A stretch of DNA of 59,961 nucleotides from Hyphomonadaceae bacterium (GCA_016714495.1 JADKDU010000016.1:1-59961), one strand, 5' to 3'; shown: positions 35,014 to 44,560, numbered from the stretch's first letter. Numbers and translations are program-made. The notes: a model not told the origin generated them from the letters alone.

Positions 35014-37220
35014 TGTGCCCGGTTCCGTCGCCGCATGTAGTGAGCGATGCCGGCCAGAACCACGGCGACGGCGAAAATCAGGCCTCCAAGCGTCAGCACC
35101 CAGCGCCAGGGCGATTGCCCATTCTGCAGTGCGACGCGGTCGGCGCTCGAAGCGTCGCCCGAGAAGAAGGACTTGCCGACAGGCTGGACCGAAACGGTTG
35201 ACGGGTCTTCGCGCCAAACCGCGGCGCTGCCCCTTAGCTGACTCCAGTGCGTAGGCTCGACAAGATGACGCACGGATGACAACAGCGCCTCGCTTGTTTG
35301 GGCTGTTACAACTGTCACCAGCTGGCCGCGATGGGACGCGTTTTCCGCCGACGCGATCAGGCCGCTGCTACCGAGGTCGGACAGTTGACGCAGGCGCACA
35401 AGATGGGCGCCGGACATGTCGTCCGGGAATTTCGGATCGTTCAGCGCAAGCCGGATTGGGCCGTCGATGAGGTTTCTTACGGCGGGCCGGGCGCCCACGA
35501 TCAGCGTATGGATTTTGGCCGGCTCGGCCCCAAAGTCGAAGTCTATGCCGGAAAACAACGCCCCATGAGTCTGACCGAGCTTTGCCGCGAGGGTCCACAC
35601 GGCTGCCAGCGTCTCGCTGCGATGATCGGCCGCCCGGATTGCGAACGGCGCCGTCGAGGCTGCGGAGAACGGAAAGCCGGTCTCGCTCAAGAGTGCGAGG
35701 TTTGGCAGCTCAGCATAGCTGGGTGAATTCGGAACCTGGATCATCGATGATCCGTCCAACACAAAGGCAAGATTCCTGTTGTTGCGCGTCGCGCAGGCGC
35801 CGGCCTGAACGCGGGCGAGTTCGGCGCTGAGGCGAACGGTGTTTCGCCCGGGACGGAAGTTGCGCGCCGGCAGTCGAAGTTCGTATCCGGAAGCGGCTTC
35901 ACCGTCCGTCCGGGCCAGCGCCACGGCGCGGCGGAATATACCATTCACGAAGAGATTGAGGACGGAGCCCGGCTCAAGGCCTGCCCCATAGGCGAAGTCC
36001 AGCGATAGAATGATCTCATCCTTTTCGCGTGCGAAGAAGTCGGCCGGCAGTTCGAACGACAGGTCGAAAGCGGCCGATTCCTCACCGACTGTGCTTTTGG
36101 ACGCCAAGCCCAACTGCTCGAAAGTGTAGGTCGCGCCGGTGCGAAGCGGGCCGTGTGCGCTGAGCGCAAAGCCTCTGGGAGCATCTTGTTCGCTGATTTG
36201 CATGCTTGTGGCGTCGGCCAGGGGAAAGCCGGTGACGCCAAGAGCCAGGACAGCCCGCGTGACAGCTTCGTCCGTGTGACCGGACGCCACGATCACGAAG
36301 TGCGTTGGATCAAGCGGGGAGGGCCCGACGGCGAGATAGCCCTCTTCCTTGTCCACTGTACGGGGATCAATCGCCAGCAGGGCTCCCACTTCCGCGAACG
36401 TGCCAACGATGATGACGTCGGTATCGCGGTTGGCAAGCGCAAGGCGTGGGGCCGGCGATCCCGTAACGCTACTGGAAACCGCCCGGGCCGAGGCATGAGA
36501 GATTTCGGGTAGCTTGAACGAAAGGCGATTTGTGACGGCTTGGGCCGACAAGGCGCCCCAGGTGAGTTGCGCGCGACGCGGCTCTCCGGCTGCCGTAACG
36601 ATCGTGAGATGTTCGACGCCGCCGACGCCTGGCGACAGGAAACGGTCGAGATCGGCGAGAGTCCAAGCGAACTTGCGCCGCTGGTAGCTCACCTCAAGGC
36701 TGGAGCGTTCAGTATCGATCTCCGTCCACAGTTCATCCGCCGTCGGGTCCTGACAGTCAAACGTGTAGCGCTGGACAGCCTCGAAACCGAGCGTGTTGAA
36801 ACCGGGCTTGAAGCCGCCAACGATCGACACTGAATCCATCGCCCCCGTCAGCCCTGTCGCCGCGTCCAGTTGGGCGGCGAACTGGCTGTTCAGCGAAAGT
36901 CTCAGATGGGCGCTGGTGGAGGCTTGGGCGCGGCTGGTTGCATGACGCAGGACGAGTCGGACGGACTTGATATCGGCCTGGGGCGCGAGCGCGAATGAGA
37001 GATCCTCGCGTGCCGAAGCACCGTTAAGACGCATGCTACCCTGTTGCGCACGCAGCGTCGTGAGCGGCGCTGCAAACTGACTGGTCCCGTTCGCGAGATC
37101 GCGGCTGGTGGCCGCCTTCGGCGGAGCGCTGCGTGCGAAGACGTCCTGGGCGCCGGCAGGAGCGACAAGCCATCCGGTGGCGACAAACGTCATCAGCAGG
37201 GAAGGGGACAGGCGTTTCAT
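35010..37220 (-). CDS. bcsB: BcsB-type cellulose synthase subunit
   Basis: 736 residues from MKRLSPSLLMTFVATGW (37220). Signal peptide to about residue 25 (PAGAQD). The large periplasmic BcsB region has jelly-roll type strands (ADIKSVRLVLRHATS, GFNTLGFEAVQRYTFDCQDP, PGRNTVRLSAELARVQAGAC). A C-terminal membrane anchor (WVLTLGGLIFAVAVVLAGI) packs against BcsA in the known complex. It overlaps bcsA at 37217-37220 and the bcsC-like gene at 35010-35013. All expected parts present. Confidence 0.93.
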   Translation of the reverse strand: MKRLSPSLLMTFVATGWLVAPAGAQDVFARSAPPKAATSRDLANGTSQFAAPLTTLRAQQGSMRLNGASAREDLSFALAPQADIKSVRLVLRHATSRAQASTSAHLRLSLNSQFAAQLDAATGLTGAMDSVSIVGGFKPGFNTLGFEAVQRYTFDCQDPTADELWTEIDTERSSLEVSYQRRKFAWTLADLDRFLSPGVGGVEHLTIVTAAGEPRRAQLTWGALSAQAVTNRLSFKLPEISHASARAVSSSVTGSPAPRLALANRDTDVIIVGTFAEVGALLAIDPRTVDKEEGYLAVGPSPLDPTHFVIVASGHTDEAVTRAVLALGVTGFPLADATSMQISEQDAPRGFALSAHGPLRTGATYTFEQLGLASKSTVGEESAAFDLSFELPADFFAREKDEIILSLDFAYGAGLEPGSVLNLFVNGIFRRAVALARTDGEAASGYELRLPARNFRPGRNTVRLSAELARVQAGACATRNNRNLAFVLDGSSMIQVPNSPSYAELPNLALLSETGFPFSAASTAPFAIRAADHRSETLAAVWTLAAKLGQTHGALFSGIDFDFGAEPAKIHTLIVGARPAVRNLIDGPIRLALNDPKFPDDMSGAHLVRLRQLSDLGSSGLIASAENASHRGQLVTVVTAQTSEALLSSVRHLVEPTHWSQLRGSAAVWREDPSTVSVQPVGKSFFSGDASSADRVALQNGQSPWRWVLTLGGLIFAVAVVLAGIAHYMRRRNRAQ

Positions 37221-39394
37221 GTGCGAAAAACTTTGCTGCGAATGACGGTCAGGTGATCGAGGGCGCCGGTGACGCCCTGATGCGCGAGGAAGCCGATCTG
37301 GCCGATGACGCCCCGCGAGCTCACGCGCTTGTCCTGGAATGCGCGCCAGTTTTGGCTGCGCGAGTAGACAAGCGCCACGACGGTGCGCCACTGGGCGGCG
37401 GTCTTGAGTTCGAACCGGAGGCCGACGGCCGCTTCGCCGCCTTGACGAACGATCGACTGGACGTAGAGATCGAGCGGGAAGTGGGACGCCGCGCCCAGCA
37501 GACGGGCGTCGATGCGCACCACTGAGCCAGGCGACAATTGTTCGGCAGACAGTGCGTCCGCGACGACGCCGATCCCGGTAACCGAGATATCCGTCATGCG
37601 CACGCTGAGCCGTCCGGAGGCGCCTGACAGTTCGATGGAGGCGGCGCGATCAATGCGCGGGAACACGCGGCGTTGGGCGCGTTCATAGAGCGCGCCAAGT
37701 GCGCCGATCAGCAGGAACAGGTGGAAAGTGTTCCACAGCAGTGCGACGACGATGTAGCCGGCTATCTGAGGTTCAAGTAGCATGCGGACAAGGCCCGCCA
37801 CTTCCGCAAGACCGACAACCGCGATCAGGATGTAGAACGGCCGCGCCAGCGGCGAGACGAAGTTGCGTTCGAGCGACTCACCCTTAGGCGTCACGTCGAA
37901 TGTCGGCGCGCGGGGATTGCGGAACACCCGCAGGATCGCGCCCGAGCAATGCACGGCCTGGACGATCTCGTAAAGTTCCGAGGCGAACACCCATCGGCTT
38001 CCGCCGTAAAGCATGCTGGTGAGAAGCAGCGCGCCAATGACGTGCGGCACACCATACGCCAGGAAGTACTCCACGCCCACCGCGTAGATCTGGATGCCGA
38101 AGATCAAGTACACGAGTGGCGTGAGGATGAAGGCCATACGCGCTAGCGAGAAGAACCAGAAGAAGCACGAATTGAGATAGCCAAGCCGTTGCGCCAGCGT
38201 CAGCCCAGTCTTGACCAGTGGGTTCTTGAGCAAAAAGATTTGCGCCATTCCCTGCGCCCAGCGCATGCGCTGGACGATGAAACCCGAGAACGTCTCCGGC
38301 GAAAGTCCAGCCACCATCGGGCGCGCAACATAGGCGCTATGATAGCCGCGCGCATGAAGCTCGAGTGCGGTTTCGGCGTCCTCGGTGATTGTTTCGCCCT
38401 GAATTCCCCCGATCTCCATGATGTGCTTGCGCCGGAGCACTGCAGCCGAACCACAAAAGAACGAGGCGTTGTAGCCATCCAGGCCTTTCTGAATGACCGA
38501 ATAGAACATCTCGTTTTCGCTAGGCATCCGGTCAAACGTGTCGAGGTTCCGCTCGACCGGGTCCGGATTGAGGAAGAAGTGCGGCGTTTGCACCAGGAAG
38601 AGTTTGGGGTCCGCCAGGAAGTACCCGACCGTGCGAAGCAGGATATCCGCCGTGGGTACATGGTCAGCGTCCAGAATCAGGATCAGCTCGCCGGATGTCT
38701 GCGTCAGCGCGGCGTTGATGTTTCCCGCCTTGGCGTGATCATTGCGTTCGCGTGTGAGATAGGTGGCGCCCGTCCGCTCGCAGAGCTGCTGTAGCCGTTG
38801 ATGCCGTTCTTCCGCCTCGGCTGCTTTCCTGGGGTCCATCTGAGTGCGTTTGGCCACAGTGCCACCATCGTCCAGAAGGTAGACGCTGCATCGTCCCGCC
38901 GGATAGGAGACCGCCATAGCCGCCCGGACCGTCACCTCCAGCAACTGTTCATCCTCATTGTAGGTGGGGATAAGAATGTCGACCGTCGGCGATTTTGTCG
39001 CGCCCACCGGCGCCGGCACGGGCCTGCGATCCGCGACATCCGCCGAAAGGAACATCGACAGCAGCAAGATCACGAAGCCGTAGAGTTCGGCGCCAAACAG
39101 GGCGAGCGCAAAGAACAGCGACACCGGATCCGAAAACGGAATCGTCTCGGACGCACGCCACAGCATGTAGCGCGTGCTGGTGAACAGCGTGAGCAGCAGG
39201 ATAAAGACGCGGAGTGGCCCGCCCGCCGGCTGAACCCACGTCATCGTGACGAAAACGCAGGCGGTTGCAACTGCGAGCGTGACTTGTCCGTTGAGGTCGA
39301 CCGGCGTCGATGCAAGCACGGCGATCGTGAACAGCGCGACTAGCGCGCTGAGCGTCTTAGTGCGCTCGATGCCGAATGTTGCTGAGGCGGACAT
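37217..39394 (-). CDS. bcsA: BcsA cellulose synthase catalytic subunit with PilZ domain
   Basis: 725 residues, UDP-glucose-dependent beta-1,4-glucan synthase of the inner membrane. Helices at the N-terminus; GT2 core with DILIPTYNEDEQ, LLDDGG, LILDADHVP, TITEDAETALELHARG and VQRMRWAQG (QxxRW); further helices; C-terminal PilZ domain with RVFPR (RxxxR) and DISVTG (DxSxxG), the c-di-GMP contacts. Known: c-di-GMP opens the gating loop of BcsA. Inferred: matrix output of this island, responsive to host c-di-GMP. First gene of bcsA-B-C-sensor; no bcsD, bcsZ or bcsQ nearby. Confidence 0.95.
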   Translation of the reverse strand: MSASATFGIERTKTLSALVALFTIAVLASTPVDLNGQVTLAVATACVFVTMTWVQPAGGPLRVFILLLTLFTSTRYMLWRASETIPFSDPVSLFFALALFGAELYGFVILLLSMFLSADVADRRPVPAPVGATKSPTVDILIPTYNEDEQLLEVTVRAAMAVSYPAGRCSVYLLDDGGTVAKRTQMDPRKAAEAEERHQRLQQLCERTGATYLTRERNDHAKAGNINAALTQTSGELILILDADHVPTADILLRTVGYFLADPKLFLVQTPHFFLNPDPVERNLDTFDRMPSENEMFYSVIQKGLDGYNASFFCGSAAVLRRKHIMEIGGIQGETITEDAETALELHARGYHSAYVARPMVAGLSPETFSGFIVQRMRWAQGMAQIFLLKNPLVKTGLTLAQRLGYLNSCFFWFFSLARMAFILTPLVYLIFGIQIYAVGVEYFLAYGVPHVIGALLLTSMLYGGSRWVFASELYEIVQAVHCSGAILRVFRNPRAPTFDVTPKGESLERNFVSPLARPFYILIAVVGLAEVAGLVRMLLEPQIAGYIVVALLWNTFHLFLLIGALGALYERAQRRVFPRIDRAASIELSGASGRLSVRMTDISVTGIGVVADALSAEQLSPGSVVRIDARLLGAASHFPLDLYVQSIVRQGGEAAVGLRFELKTAAQWRTVVALVYSRSQNWRAFQDKRVSSRGVIGQIGFLAHQGVTGALDHLTVIRSKVFRT

Positions 39395-39486
39395 GTCGCG
39401 AAAATTTCACCGCGATCACGCGACCGCAGGACCACGCTAGCGACCAAGCGTAATCAATCGATGAATTTACAGCGCGTCAGTAAGGA

Positions 39487-39624
39487 TCAATAAAGCACTA
39501 TGAGCGCGCCACTGGCGGCGGCGCGAAATATGCCGAGACAGGAAACGCAAACGACCACGCAGCCGCAGATCTTGGCGAGGTTCGCCAGATCCGTAGCAGC
39601 GTTCTTGAGAGCAAGCCTGGACAT
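39487..39624 (-). CDS. Possible 45-residue membrane peptide
   Basis: ATG at 39624, stop at 39487. The product begins MSRLALKNAATDLANLAK and continues with a hydrophobic stretch (ICGCVVVCVSCLGIF...SGALIVLY), suggesting one membrane helix. It lies about 90 bp upstream of bcsA on the same strand, inside a 408-bp gap that must also hold the bcs promoter. No ribosome site is obvious, so this is weak. Confidence 0.25.
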   Translation of the reverse strand: MSRLALKNAATDLANLAKICGCVVVCVSCLGIFRAAASGALIVLY

Positions 39625-39802
39625 GCGTATCTGTGATTGGTTGCTGTGACGAAGCATGACTTTAAGCGAAGAGTGTCAACCGCGGGTGGTCTCGCTGCGT
39701 GAAGTTTTATGGAATTTGTGTCGTTCGCGGGGGGGCGGCATGCTGCTGTACCGGAGATGATCACCTGGGCGAAAGAGCCTCGGGTGGGGCTAGCGTTCAG
39801 CG

Positions 39803-40396
39803 CTAGTTCGTGTCCGGCGCAATCTGCTTGGAAAGTTCACGTTCGATGCGCTGGTCGGGAACAACCCAGAGCAAGGCGACGAAGGCAAAGCACGCCTGCG
39901 CCCAGAGAGGATCGGCGAGCGCGGCAGTGGCGAGGCCGACGACGTAGATGAGCAAGGACACGATTCCCTTAGCATCGCCCCCAACAGCGCGCTTCAGCGC
40001 GTGGTCTCGTCCATGCGCATTGATCAAGAGGCTCTGCAAGACGTAATACGCGATCGCCGGCGCCAGCAGCGAAGCCCCATAGACAATGGTCGGCCAGCGC
40101 GCCCCATGTGTGTCGCCAAGCCACGCCGTCGAGAACGGCATGAGCGAAAGAAAAAACAAGAGGACGATGTTGGCCCACAGGATCGCGCCATTCACACGCT
40201 CCGCCGCATACAAGAGGTGATGGTGATTGAGCCAATAGAGCGCGACGTAGATGAAACTTAGCGCGTAGCTCAAAAAGGTCGGCGTCGCGGCGGCCAGGTC
40301 TGGTAGCTCGTGACCCTGGGGCGCACGCAGTTCAAGCACCATGATCGTGATGATGATAGCGATGACCCCATCGCTGAAGGCAGTGTTCCCCGTCAC
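39803..40396 (-). CDS. TMEM175-like potassium channel protein
   Basis: 197 residues with about six membrane helices. The N-terminal FSDGVIAIIITIMVLEL is the signature of TMEM175/DUF1211 proteins. Known: bacterial members form tetrameric cation-selective channels with one six-helix unit per chain. The frame starts at GTG 40396, four bases from the right boundary of this gene with an IS3 element end (40401), so the natural start may have been lost and replaced. Unrelated to the neighbouring bcs genes. Confidence 0.82.
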   Translation of the reverse strand: MTGNTAFSDGVIAIIITIMVLELRAPQGHELPDLAAATPTFLSYALSFIYVALYWLNHHHLLYAAERVNGAILWANIVLLFFLSLMPFSTAWLGDTHGARWPTIVYGASLLAPAIAYYVLQSLLINAHGRDHALKRAVGGDAKGIVSLLIYVVGLATAALADPLWAQACFAFVALLWVVPDQRIERELSKQIAPDTN

Positions 40397-40468
40397 GGCC
40401 TTTGAGACAACAGCGGCGTTTTGCTAAAGGAGTGTTTTGGCTCATCGTAATCCTTGAAGGGATACGCG

Positions 40469-40840
40469 ATGAGACAGAGAACTGGGCCGAACGGATCGGC
40501 CGACAGGCACGTCAAAGAGATCAAGCGCCAGACGCGGTGCAAGTTTTCGGCTGAAGAGAAGATCCGGATCGTGCTCGACGGCCTGCGCGGAGAGAGTTCG
40601 ATCTCCGAGCTTTGTCGGCGCGAAGGGATTGCCGAGAGCCTCTATTACAACTGGTCGAAGGACTTCCTGGAGGCCGGCAAGAAGCGCTTGTCGGGGGACA
40701 CGGCGCGTCAGGCTACGCCCGGCGAAGTCGTCAGCTTGAAGCGTGAAGCTCGCGACCTGAAGGAGGTGCTCGCCGAGACCCTTCTGGAGAACCGCCTGCT
40801 CAAAAAAAGCATGATCGCGGATGGGGGCGACCCAGAATGA
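40469..40840 (+). CDS. IS3 transposase orfA (HTH protein)
   Basis: 123 residues from ATG 40469 (TTG 40454 is possible). HTH_8-type N-terminal domain (FSAEEKIRIVLDGLRGESSI, ELCRREGIAESLYYNWSKDF) and a leucine-zipper-like C-terminus (LKEVLAETLLENRLLKKS). Known: OrfA binds the element ends and joins OrfB. It overlaps orfB by 4 bp, coupling rather than slippery-site frameshifting. Confidence 0.88.
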   Translation: MRQRTGPNGSADRHVKEIKRQTRCKFSAEEKIRIVLDGLRGESSISELCRREGIAESLYYNWSKDFLEAGKKRLSGDTARQATPGEVVSLKREARDLKEVLAETLLENRLLKKSMIADGGDPE

Positions 40841-41817
40841 GATATCCCGCATCCGAAAAACTGGAGATCATCCGGCTCGTCGAGCAATCGAGCCTGCCGG
40901 TCAAACGCACGCTGGCGCAGCTTGGGGTCTCTCGCCCGACCTTCTATCGTTGGTACGACCTTTATCGTCGCTTCGGCGAAGTCGGCCTGGAAGACCGCAC
41001 GTCCCATCCGGGGCGCATCTGGAACCGCATCCCCGATCACGTGCGCCGGGACATGCTGGAAATGGCGCTGGCGCGGCCGGAGCTCAGCCCGCGAGAGCTT
41101 GCGGTCACGTTCACGGATGAACGCTGCTACTTCGTCTCAGAGGCCAGTGTTTACAGGCTTCTGCGATCGCATGACCTCATCACCAGTCCGGCGTTCATCG
41201 TCATGAAAGCCGCCGATGAGTTTACCGACAAGACAACTGCGCCGAACCAGCTCTGGCAGACCGACTTCACGTACTTGAAAGTGATCGGCTGGGGTTGGTT
41301 CTATCTCTCGACTATCCTGGACGACTTCTCGCGATACATCATCGCCTGGAAGCTCTGCACCGGCATGGCGGCGACTGACGTCCAGGACACGCTGAACCTG
41401 GCGCTCGAAGAAACCGGACTCGACCACGCCAATGTTGTGCATCGTCCGCGGCTCTTGTCTGACAATGGTCCCTGCTACATCTCGGGTGATCTGGCTGAGT
41501 ATCTGGAAGACAAGGGCATGCCGCACACGCGCGGTGCGCCCTATCATCCCCAGACCCAGGGCAAGATCGAACGCTGGCATCAAACGCTCAAGAACCGCAT
41601 CCTGCTTGAGAACTACTTCCTGCCCGGCGACCTCGAAGCGCACATCGCCGCGTTCGTCGGCCACTACAATCATCAGCGCTACCACGAGAGCCTGAACAAC
41701 CTGACGCCCGCCGACGTCTACACCGGGCGCGGCCACACCATCCTGCTTGAACGTGAGAAGACGAAAAGGAAGACAATGAAACTACGGCGCTTGCACCACG
41801 CCAGAGCCGCTGCTTAA
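40837..41817 (+). CDS. IS3 transposase orfB (DDE integrase)
   Basis: 326 residues. N-terminal HTH (TLAQLGVSRPTFYRWYDLYR) and rve catalytic core with the DDE triad visible: Asp in WQTDFTYLKV, Asp in LLSDNGPCY, Glu in HPQTQGKIERWHQ. The C-terminal YNHQRYHESLNNLTPADVY is typical of the family. Intact. Confidence 0.92.
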   Translation: MRYPASEKLEIIRLVEQSSLPVKRTLAQLGVSRPTFYRWYDLYRRFGEVGLEDRTSHPGRIWNRIPDHVRRDMLEMALARPELSPRELAVTFTDERCYFVSEASVYRLLRSHDLITSPAFIVMKAADEFTDKTTAPNQLWQTDFTYLKVIGWGWFYLSTILDDFSRYIIAWKLCTGMAATDVQDTLNLALEETGLDHANVVHRPRLLSDNGPCYISGDLAEYLEDKGMPHTRGAPYHPQTQGKIERWHQTLKNRILLENYFLPGDLEAHIAAFVGHYNHQRYHESLNNLTPADVYTGRGHTILLEREKTKRKTMKLRRLHHARAAA

Positions 41818-41870
41818 CTCAAACCAGATGAGCCGAACCTCCTGAACATCAGGCAGCCACAGGTCTCAAA

Positions 41871-42362
41871 TTATCTGATGACGGACAGGTAGGTGACTTC
41901 GCCTCTCGGTGTAGGGCCGCTGAAAACTACGCGCTGAAGATATCCGGACAGCACGTTGCCATAGTAGAGTTCTGTATCGCTCTCAAATCCAAAGCGACCA
42001 TAGTACCTCGGGTTGCCATAGACAACGCAACCAGCTGCCTTCATCGACATGAGCCTGTGAAGGCCGTCGCGGGCAAGAGCCTGGCCGACGCCCTTCTTCT
42101 GATGCTCTGGCCTGACTGACAGAGGTCCTAGGCCATACCAGTCGTCGATTTTTCCGTTGATTGCGACGGGTGAGAACGCTACGTGGCCGATTACTTCACC
42201 TCCCTGAATCGCAATCAGCGAAATGGTCAACGCCCCAGCAGCCCTCAACGCGTCAATGATCTTGCTCTCCGTTTGATCGCTGTGAGGCAAACCCTTGAAG
42301 GCCGACTCTGTAATGAAACGGATGATCGCAGCGTCCGAAGGACGCTCCTGTCTAATCTGCAT
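41871..42362 (-). CDS. GNAT family N-acetyltransferase
   Basis: 163 residues from MQIRQERPSDAAIIRFI (42362). Acetyl-CoA binding motif A is LGPLSVRPEHQKKGVGQALA (Q-x-x-G-x-G). Downstream GNPRYYGRFGFE is typical of the YhbS-like branch. Substrate unknown. The stop codon lies in the first three bases beyond the IS3 right end, so the C-terminus may have been trimmed by the insertion, although length is normal for the family. Confidence 0.85.
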   Translation of the reverse strand: MQIRQERPSDAAIIRFITESAFKGLPHSDQTESKIIDALRAAGALTISLIAIQGGEVIGHVAFSPVAINGKIDDWYGLGPLSVRPEHQKKGVGQALARDGLHRLMSMKAAGCVVYGNPRYYGRFGFESDTELYYGNVLSGYLQRVVFSGPTPRGEVTYLSVIR

Positions 42363-42533
42363 ATTGAAGAACCTATCAAAGAACCAAACTACGCGACCGA
42401 TCATGGTACTGCGCTCAACGCAGTCGCGGACAGTTGCGGCTATGCGTCCCGTGAGTTCGAGACGATCAGCGGATTCTCGCAATCTCTAGCATGTATCGAT
42501 GCTAGAGCAGGCCGGCAGATAAACGCAAGCTCT

Positions 42534-42848
42534 TCAAATGTCGCCTTCTGGGTGAATGACAGCCCAGACGATGCGGGCGGTCTTGTTGGCGTGCGCGGTT
42601 GCAGCCTGTCGAGCTGGTTTGCGTGCAAGGAGATCAACCAGGCGCGGATCGACGCTCTTAAGCTTGTTTTTGGCGTACCGGACAAGCGACATCATGCCGA
42701 CGAACAACAATTTGCGTAAGTAGCGATCTCCCATCTTGGTGATGCGCCCGAGACGTTCTCTGCCTCCGCTGGAGTTCTGACGCAGGGTGAGGCCAAGCCA
42801 GGCGGCGAACTCGCGACCCGAGCGGAACTGACCGGGATCGGTGACTGA
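42534..42848 (-). pseudogene. IS110 family transposase, 3' fragment
   Basis: Encodes the end of a transposase_20 domain: VTDPGQFRSGREFAAWLGL, GRITKMGDRYLRKLLFVG, ending IVWAVIHPEGDI. The gene is interrupted at the TA at 42849-42850 by an IS630 element. The preceding part resumes at 44012, one base out of frame, so the transposase was probably already dead. Confidence 0.85.
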
Positions 42849-42864
42849 TACCAGCCGCCACAAA

Positions 42865-43419
42865 TCATGACGCGGTCGCCCACTTGCGCTGTGTGATGGA
42901 GGTGAGGCGGGCCGGCGTTGCGATGAGACTGTTCCAGGCGGTGCAGCAAGCATCGACGATGGCGTCGTAGGTCTCGTAGATTCGCAGCGCGAGATTGTTG
43001 GCGCGCAGGAACTCCCAGACGTTTTCGACCGGGTTCAACTCGGGCGCGTAGGGCGGCAGGTAGATGAGCGTGACATTGTTCGGCGGACGTATGGCGGTCG
43101 GGGAGTGCCAGCCGGCCCCGTCGATCACCAAGGCGGCGTGGGCGTCGGGAGCGATGCTGCGGCCGATTTCCTCAAGATGCAGGTTCATGGCCTCGGCGTT
43201 GACCTGAGGCAGCACCAGGGCGGCGCCGACGCCGCGTTCAGGACAGACCGCGCCGAACAGATAGGCCCATTCATAGCGGGTGTCGCGCCGGGCCCGCGGC
43301 CGCGAGCCGCGCTTGGCCCAGATGCGCGTCAGTGTTCCCTTCTGGCCGATGCGCGCTTCATCCTGGAACCAGATCTCCAGCGGCTTGTCTTGGGCTTCGG
43401 CTGGCAGCGCCGCCTTCAC
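42865..43419 (-). CDS. IS630 transposase, DDE part
   Basis: 184 residues from MKAALPAEAQDKPLEIW. Catalytic Asp in FQDEARIGQKG, Asp in LVIDGAGWHS, Glu in PELNPVENVWEFLR. In frame with the upstream part it would read KKFPALVKAALPAEA. It overlaps the HTH-encoding frame at a run of six A (minus strand TTTAAAAAAG, near 43430-43440). A +1 shift there, programmed or by mutation, would make one full protein. Confidence 0.85.
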   Translation of the reverse strand: MKAALPAEAQDKPLEIWFQDEARIGQKGTLTRIWAKRGSRPRARRDTRYEWAYLFGAVCPERGVGAALVLPQVNAEAMNLHLEEIGRSIAPDAHAALVIDGAGWHSPTAIRPPNNVTLIYLPPYAPELNPVENVWEFLRANNLALRIYETYDAIVDACCTAWNSLIATPARLTSITQRKWATAS

Positions 43420-43921
43420 GAGGGCCGGGAACTTTTTTAAACGCCTCTTGCGCGGCTTCGTCGGCTTTGGGGTGGCGCGGGCGCACCGACAGCCGCGTGA
43501 AGTCGAGCTGCTTCAAGACCCGTTCGACCTGGCGCTCAGAGAGGTCGACGCCAAAGCGCACCTTGATCTCACCCTGAAGATCGACACAACGCCAGCGCAC
43601 CATGCCGGTGACGGCGACATCAGGACCCTCCTCGACGAGTTCGGCCAGCTCGGCCTTCTGCTCCTCGCTCAACCGCGAGGGCCGGCCCGGCCGCTGCCGG
43701 TCGCTCAAGCCCTCGAGCCCTTCCTCATTGTAGCGGTGAACCCAATCGCGCAGCGTCTGGCGGTCCATCCCCGCCGCCGCAGCCGCCTCGGTCCGCGACG
43801 CCCCTTCCAGCACCAGCGCGAGCGCCAACAGACGCCGAGCCTGAGCCACGTCCTTCGACCGCCGCGCCGCCGCTCGCAACTCCCCGGCCGACAACTCGTC
43901 CCGCTCGATCGCAACCGCCAT
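43358..43921 (-). CDS. IS630 transposase, N-terminal HTH part
   Basis: 187 residues. Two HTH motifs (RTEAAAAAGMDRQTLRDWVH; VDLSERQVERVLKQLDF) and the linker RPGRPSRLSEEQKAELA typical of IS630. The last about 20 residues (VPGPREGGAASRSP...) are out-of-frame read-through after the A run. A fused product needs the shift described for the downstream frame. Confidence 0.85.
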   Translation of the reverse strand: MAVAIERDELSAGELRAAARRSKDVAQARRLLALALVLEGASRTEAAAAAGMDRQTLRDWVHRYNEEGLEGLSDRQRPGRPSRLSEEQKAELAELVEEGPDVAVTGMVRWRCVDLQGEIKVRFGVDLSERQVERVLKQLDFTRLSVRPRHPKADEAAQEAFKKVPGPREGGAASRSPRQAAGDLVPG

Positions 43922-44011
43922 CGCCTCCCTCCATGCGACTCAATCGCTCGAAGGAATCACGCTCGCCTCGACCCGGGAATCCCCCCGAGTCAGAATTTAA
44001 GACGGCTGGTA

Positions 44012-44370
44012 TGAGGCTGCGAGGGCAGAGGCCCCGATCGGTCCAATGCCGGGGATGGTCGCAAGCCGCCGCGACAGCCCATTGCTGCAATGCCAGCGCT
44101 GCAAGTCACGATCAATGCCCTGGATCCTGCTGTGCGTGTCGAATGCTTGCTGCGACAGCATCAGGACGGCCTTGGCCGCTTCCTCGGGTATCTCTAGCGC
44201 TTCACCATCGAGGATCTGTTTGGCGATGAGCAGGGCGCGCTCAAGCCCTCGTGGGATAGCTGTGACGCCGTTTTGATTGTAAAGCGACAGACACGGGCGG
44301 TCGCGGGGCAGGGCCTGTCGATTGCCGAATACCAGCGTTTGAACAGGCCATCGTCTCTCGTTCGATCGGA
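44012..44370 (-). pseudogene. IS110 family transposase, central fragment
   Basis: The minus strand reads NQNGVTAIPRGLERALLIAK, QILDGEALEIPEEAAKAVLM, then SRRLATIPGIGPIGASALAAS, the hinge and the start of the transposase_20 domain, directly before the IS630 insertion. The N-terminal DEDD part upstream is not recognisable. The stretch 44371-44560 shows nothing further. Confidence 0.75.
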
Positions 44371-44560
44371 GCGCCGAGAGACTGATATGACAAAAATCGA
44401 CGCGGCAATTTGCCGGCGCGATCTACGGTGTTGGTCGCTATCCTTGCCGTAAGTCCGCCGACAGCTTCCAGGCCATGACGATCTAACCTCGCCCGTCGTG
44501 CATGCACCGGTCAGGGACACGTTTGCTTGTCACGCCCATCAAGCGTCCGTCGCATGACCG

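Larger units (their letters stand above)
40401..41870 (+). mobile_element. IS3 family insertion sequence
   Basis: Ends TTTGAGACaaca... at 40401 and, on the opposite strand, TTTGAGACctgt... at 41870, followed further in by matching AGGAG and GGCTCATC blocks: imperfect terminal inverted repeats. It contains orfA and orfB overlapping by ATGA. Flanks are ggcc on the left and ttat on the right, so no target duplication is seen, suggesting recombination or deletion at one side after insertion. Confidence 0.8.
42851..44009 (-). mobile_element. IS630 family insertion sequence inside an IS110 remnant
   Basis: Terminal repeats CCAGCCGcCacAAATcaTGAC (from 42851) and, reverse-complemented, CCAGCCGtCttAAATtcTGAC (ending 44009), flanked by TA on both sides (42849-42850 and 44010-44011), the target duplication of IS630/Tc1 elements. 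It is cleanly nested in the IS110 transposase gene. Confidence 0.9.
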
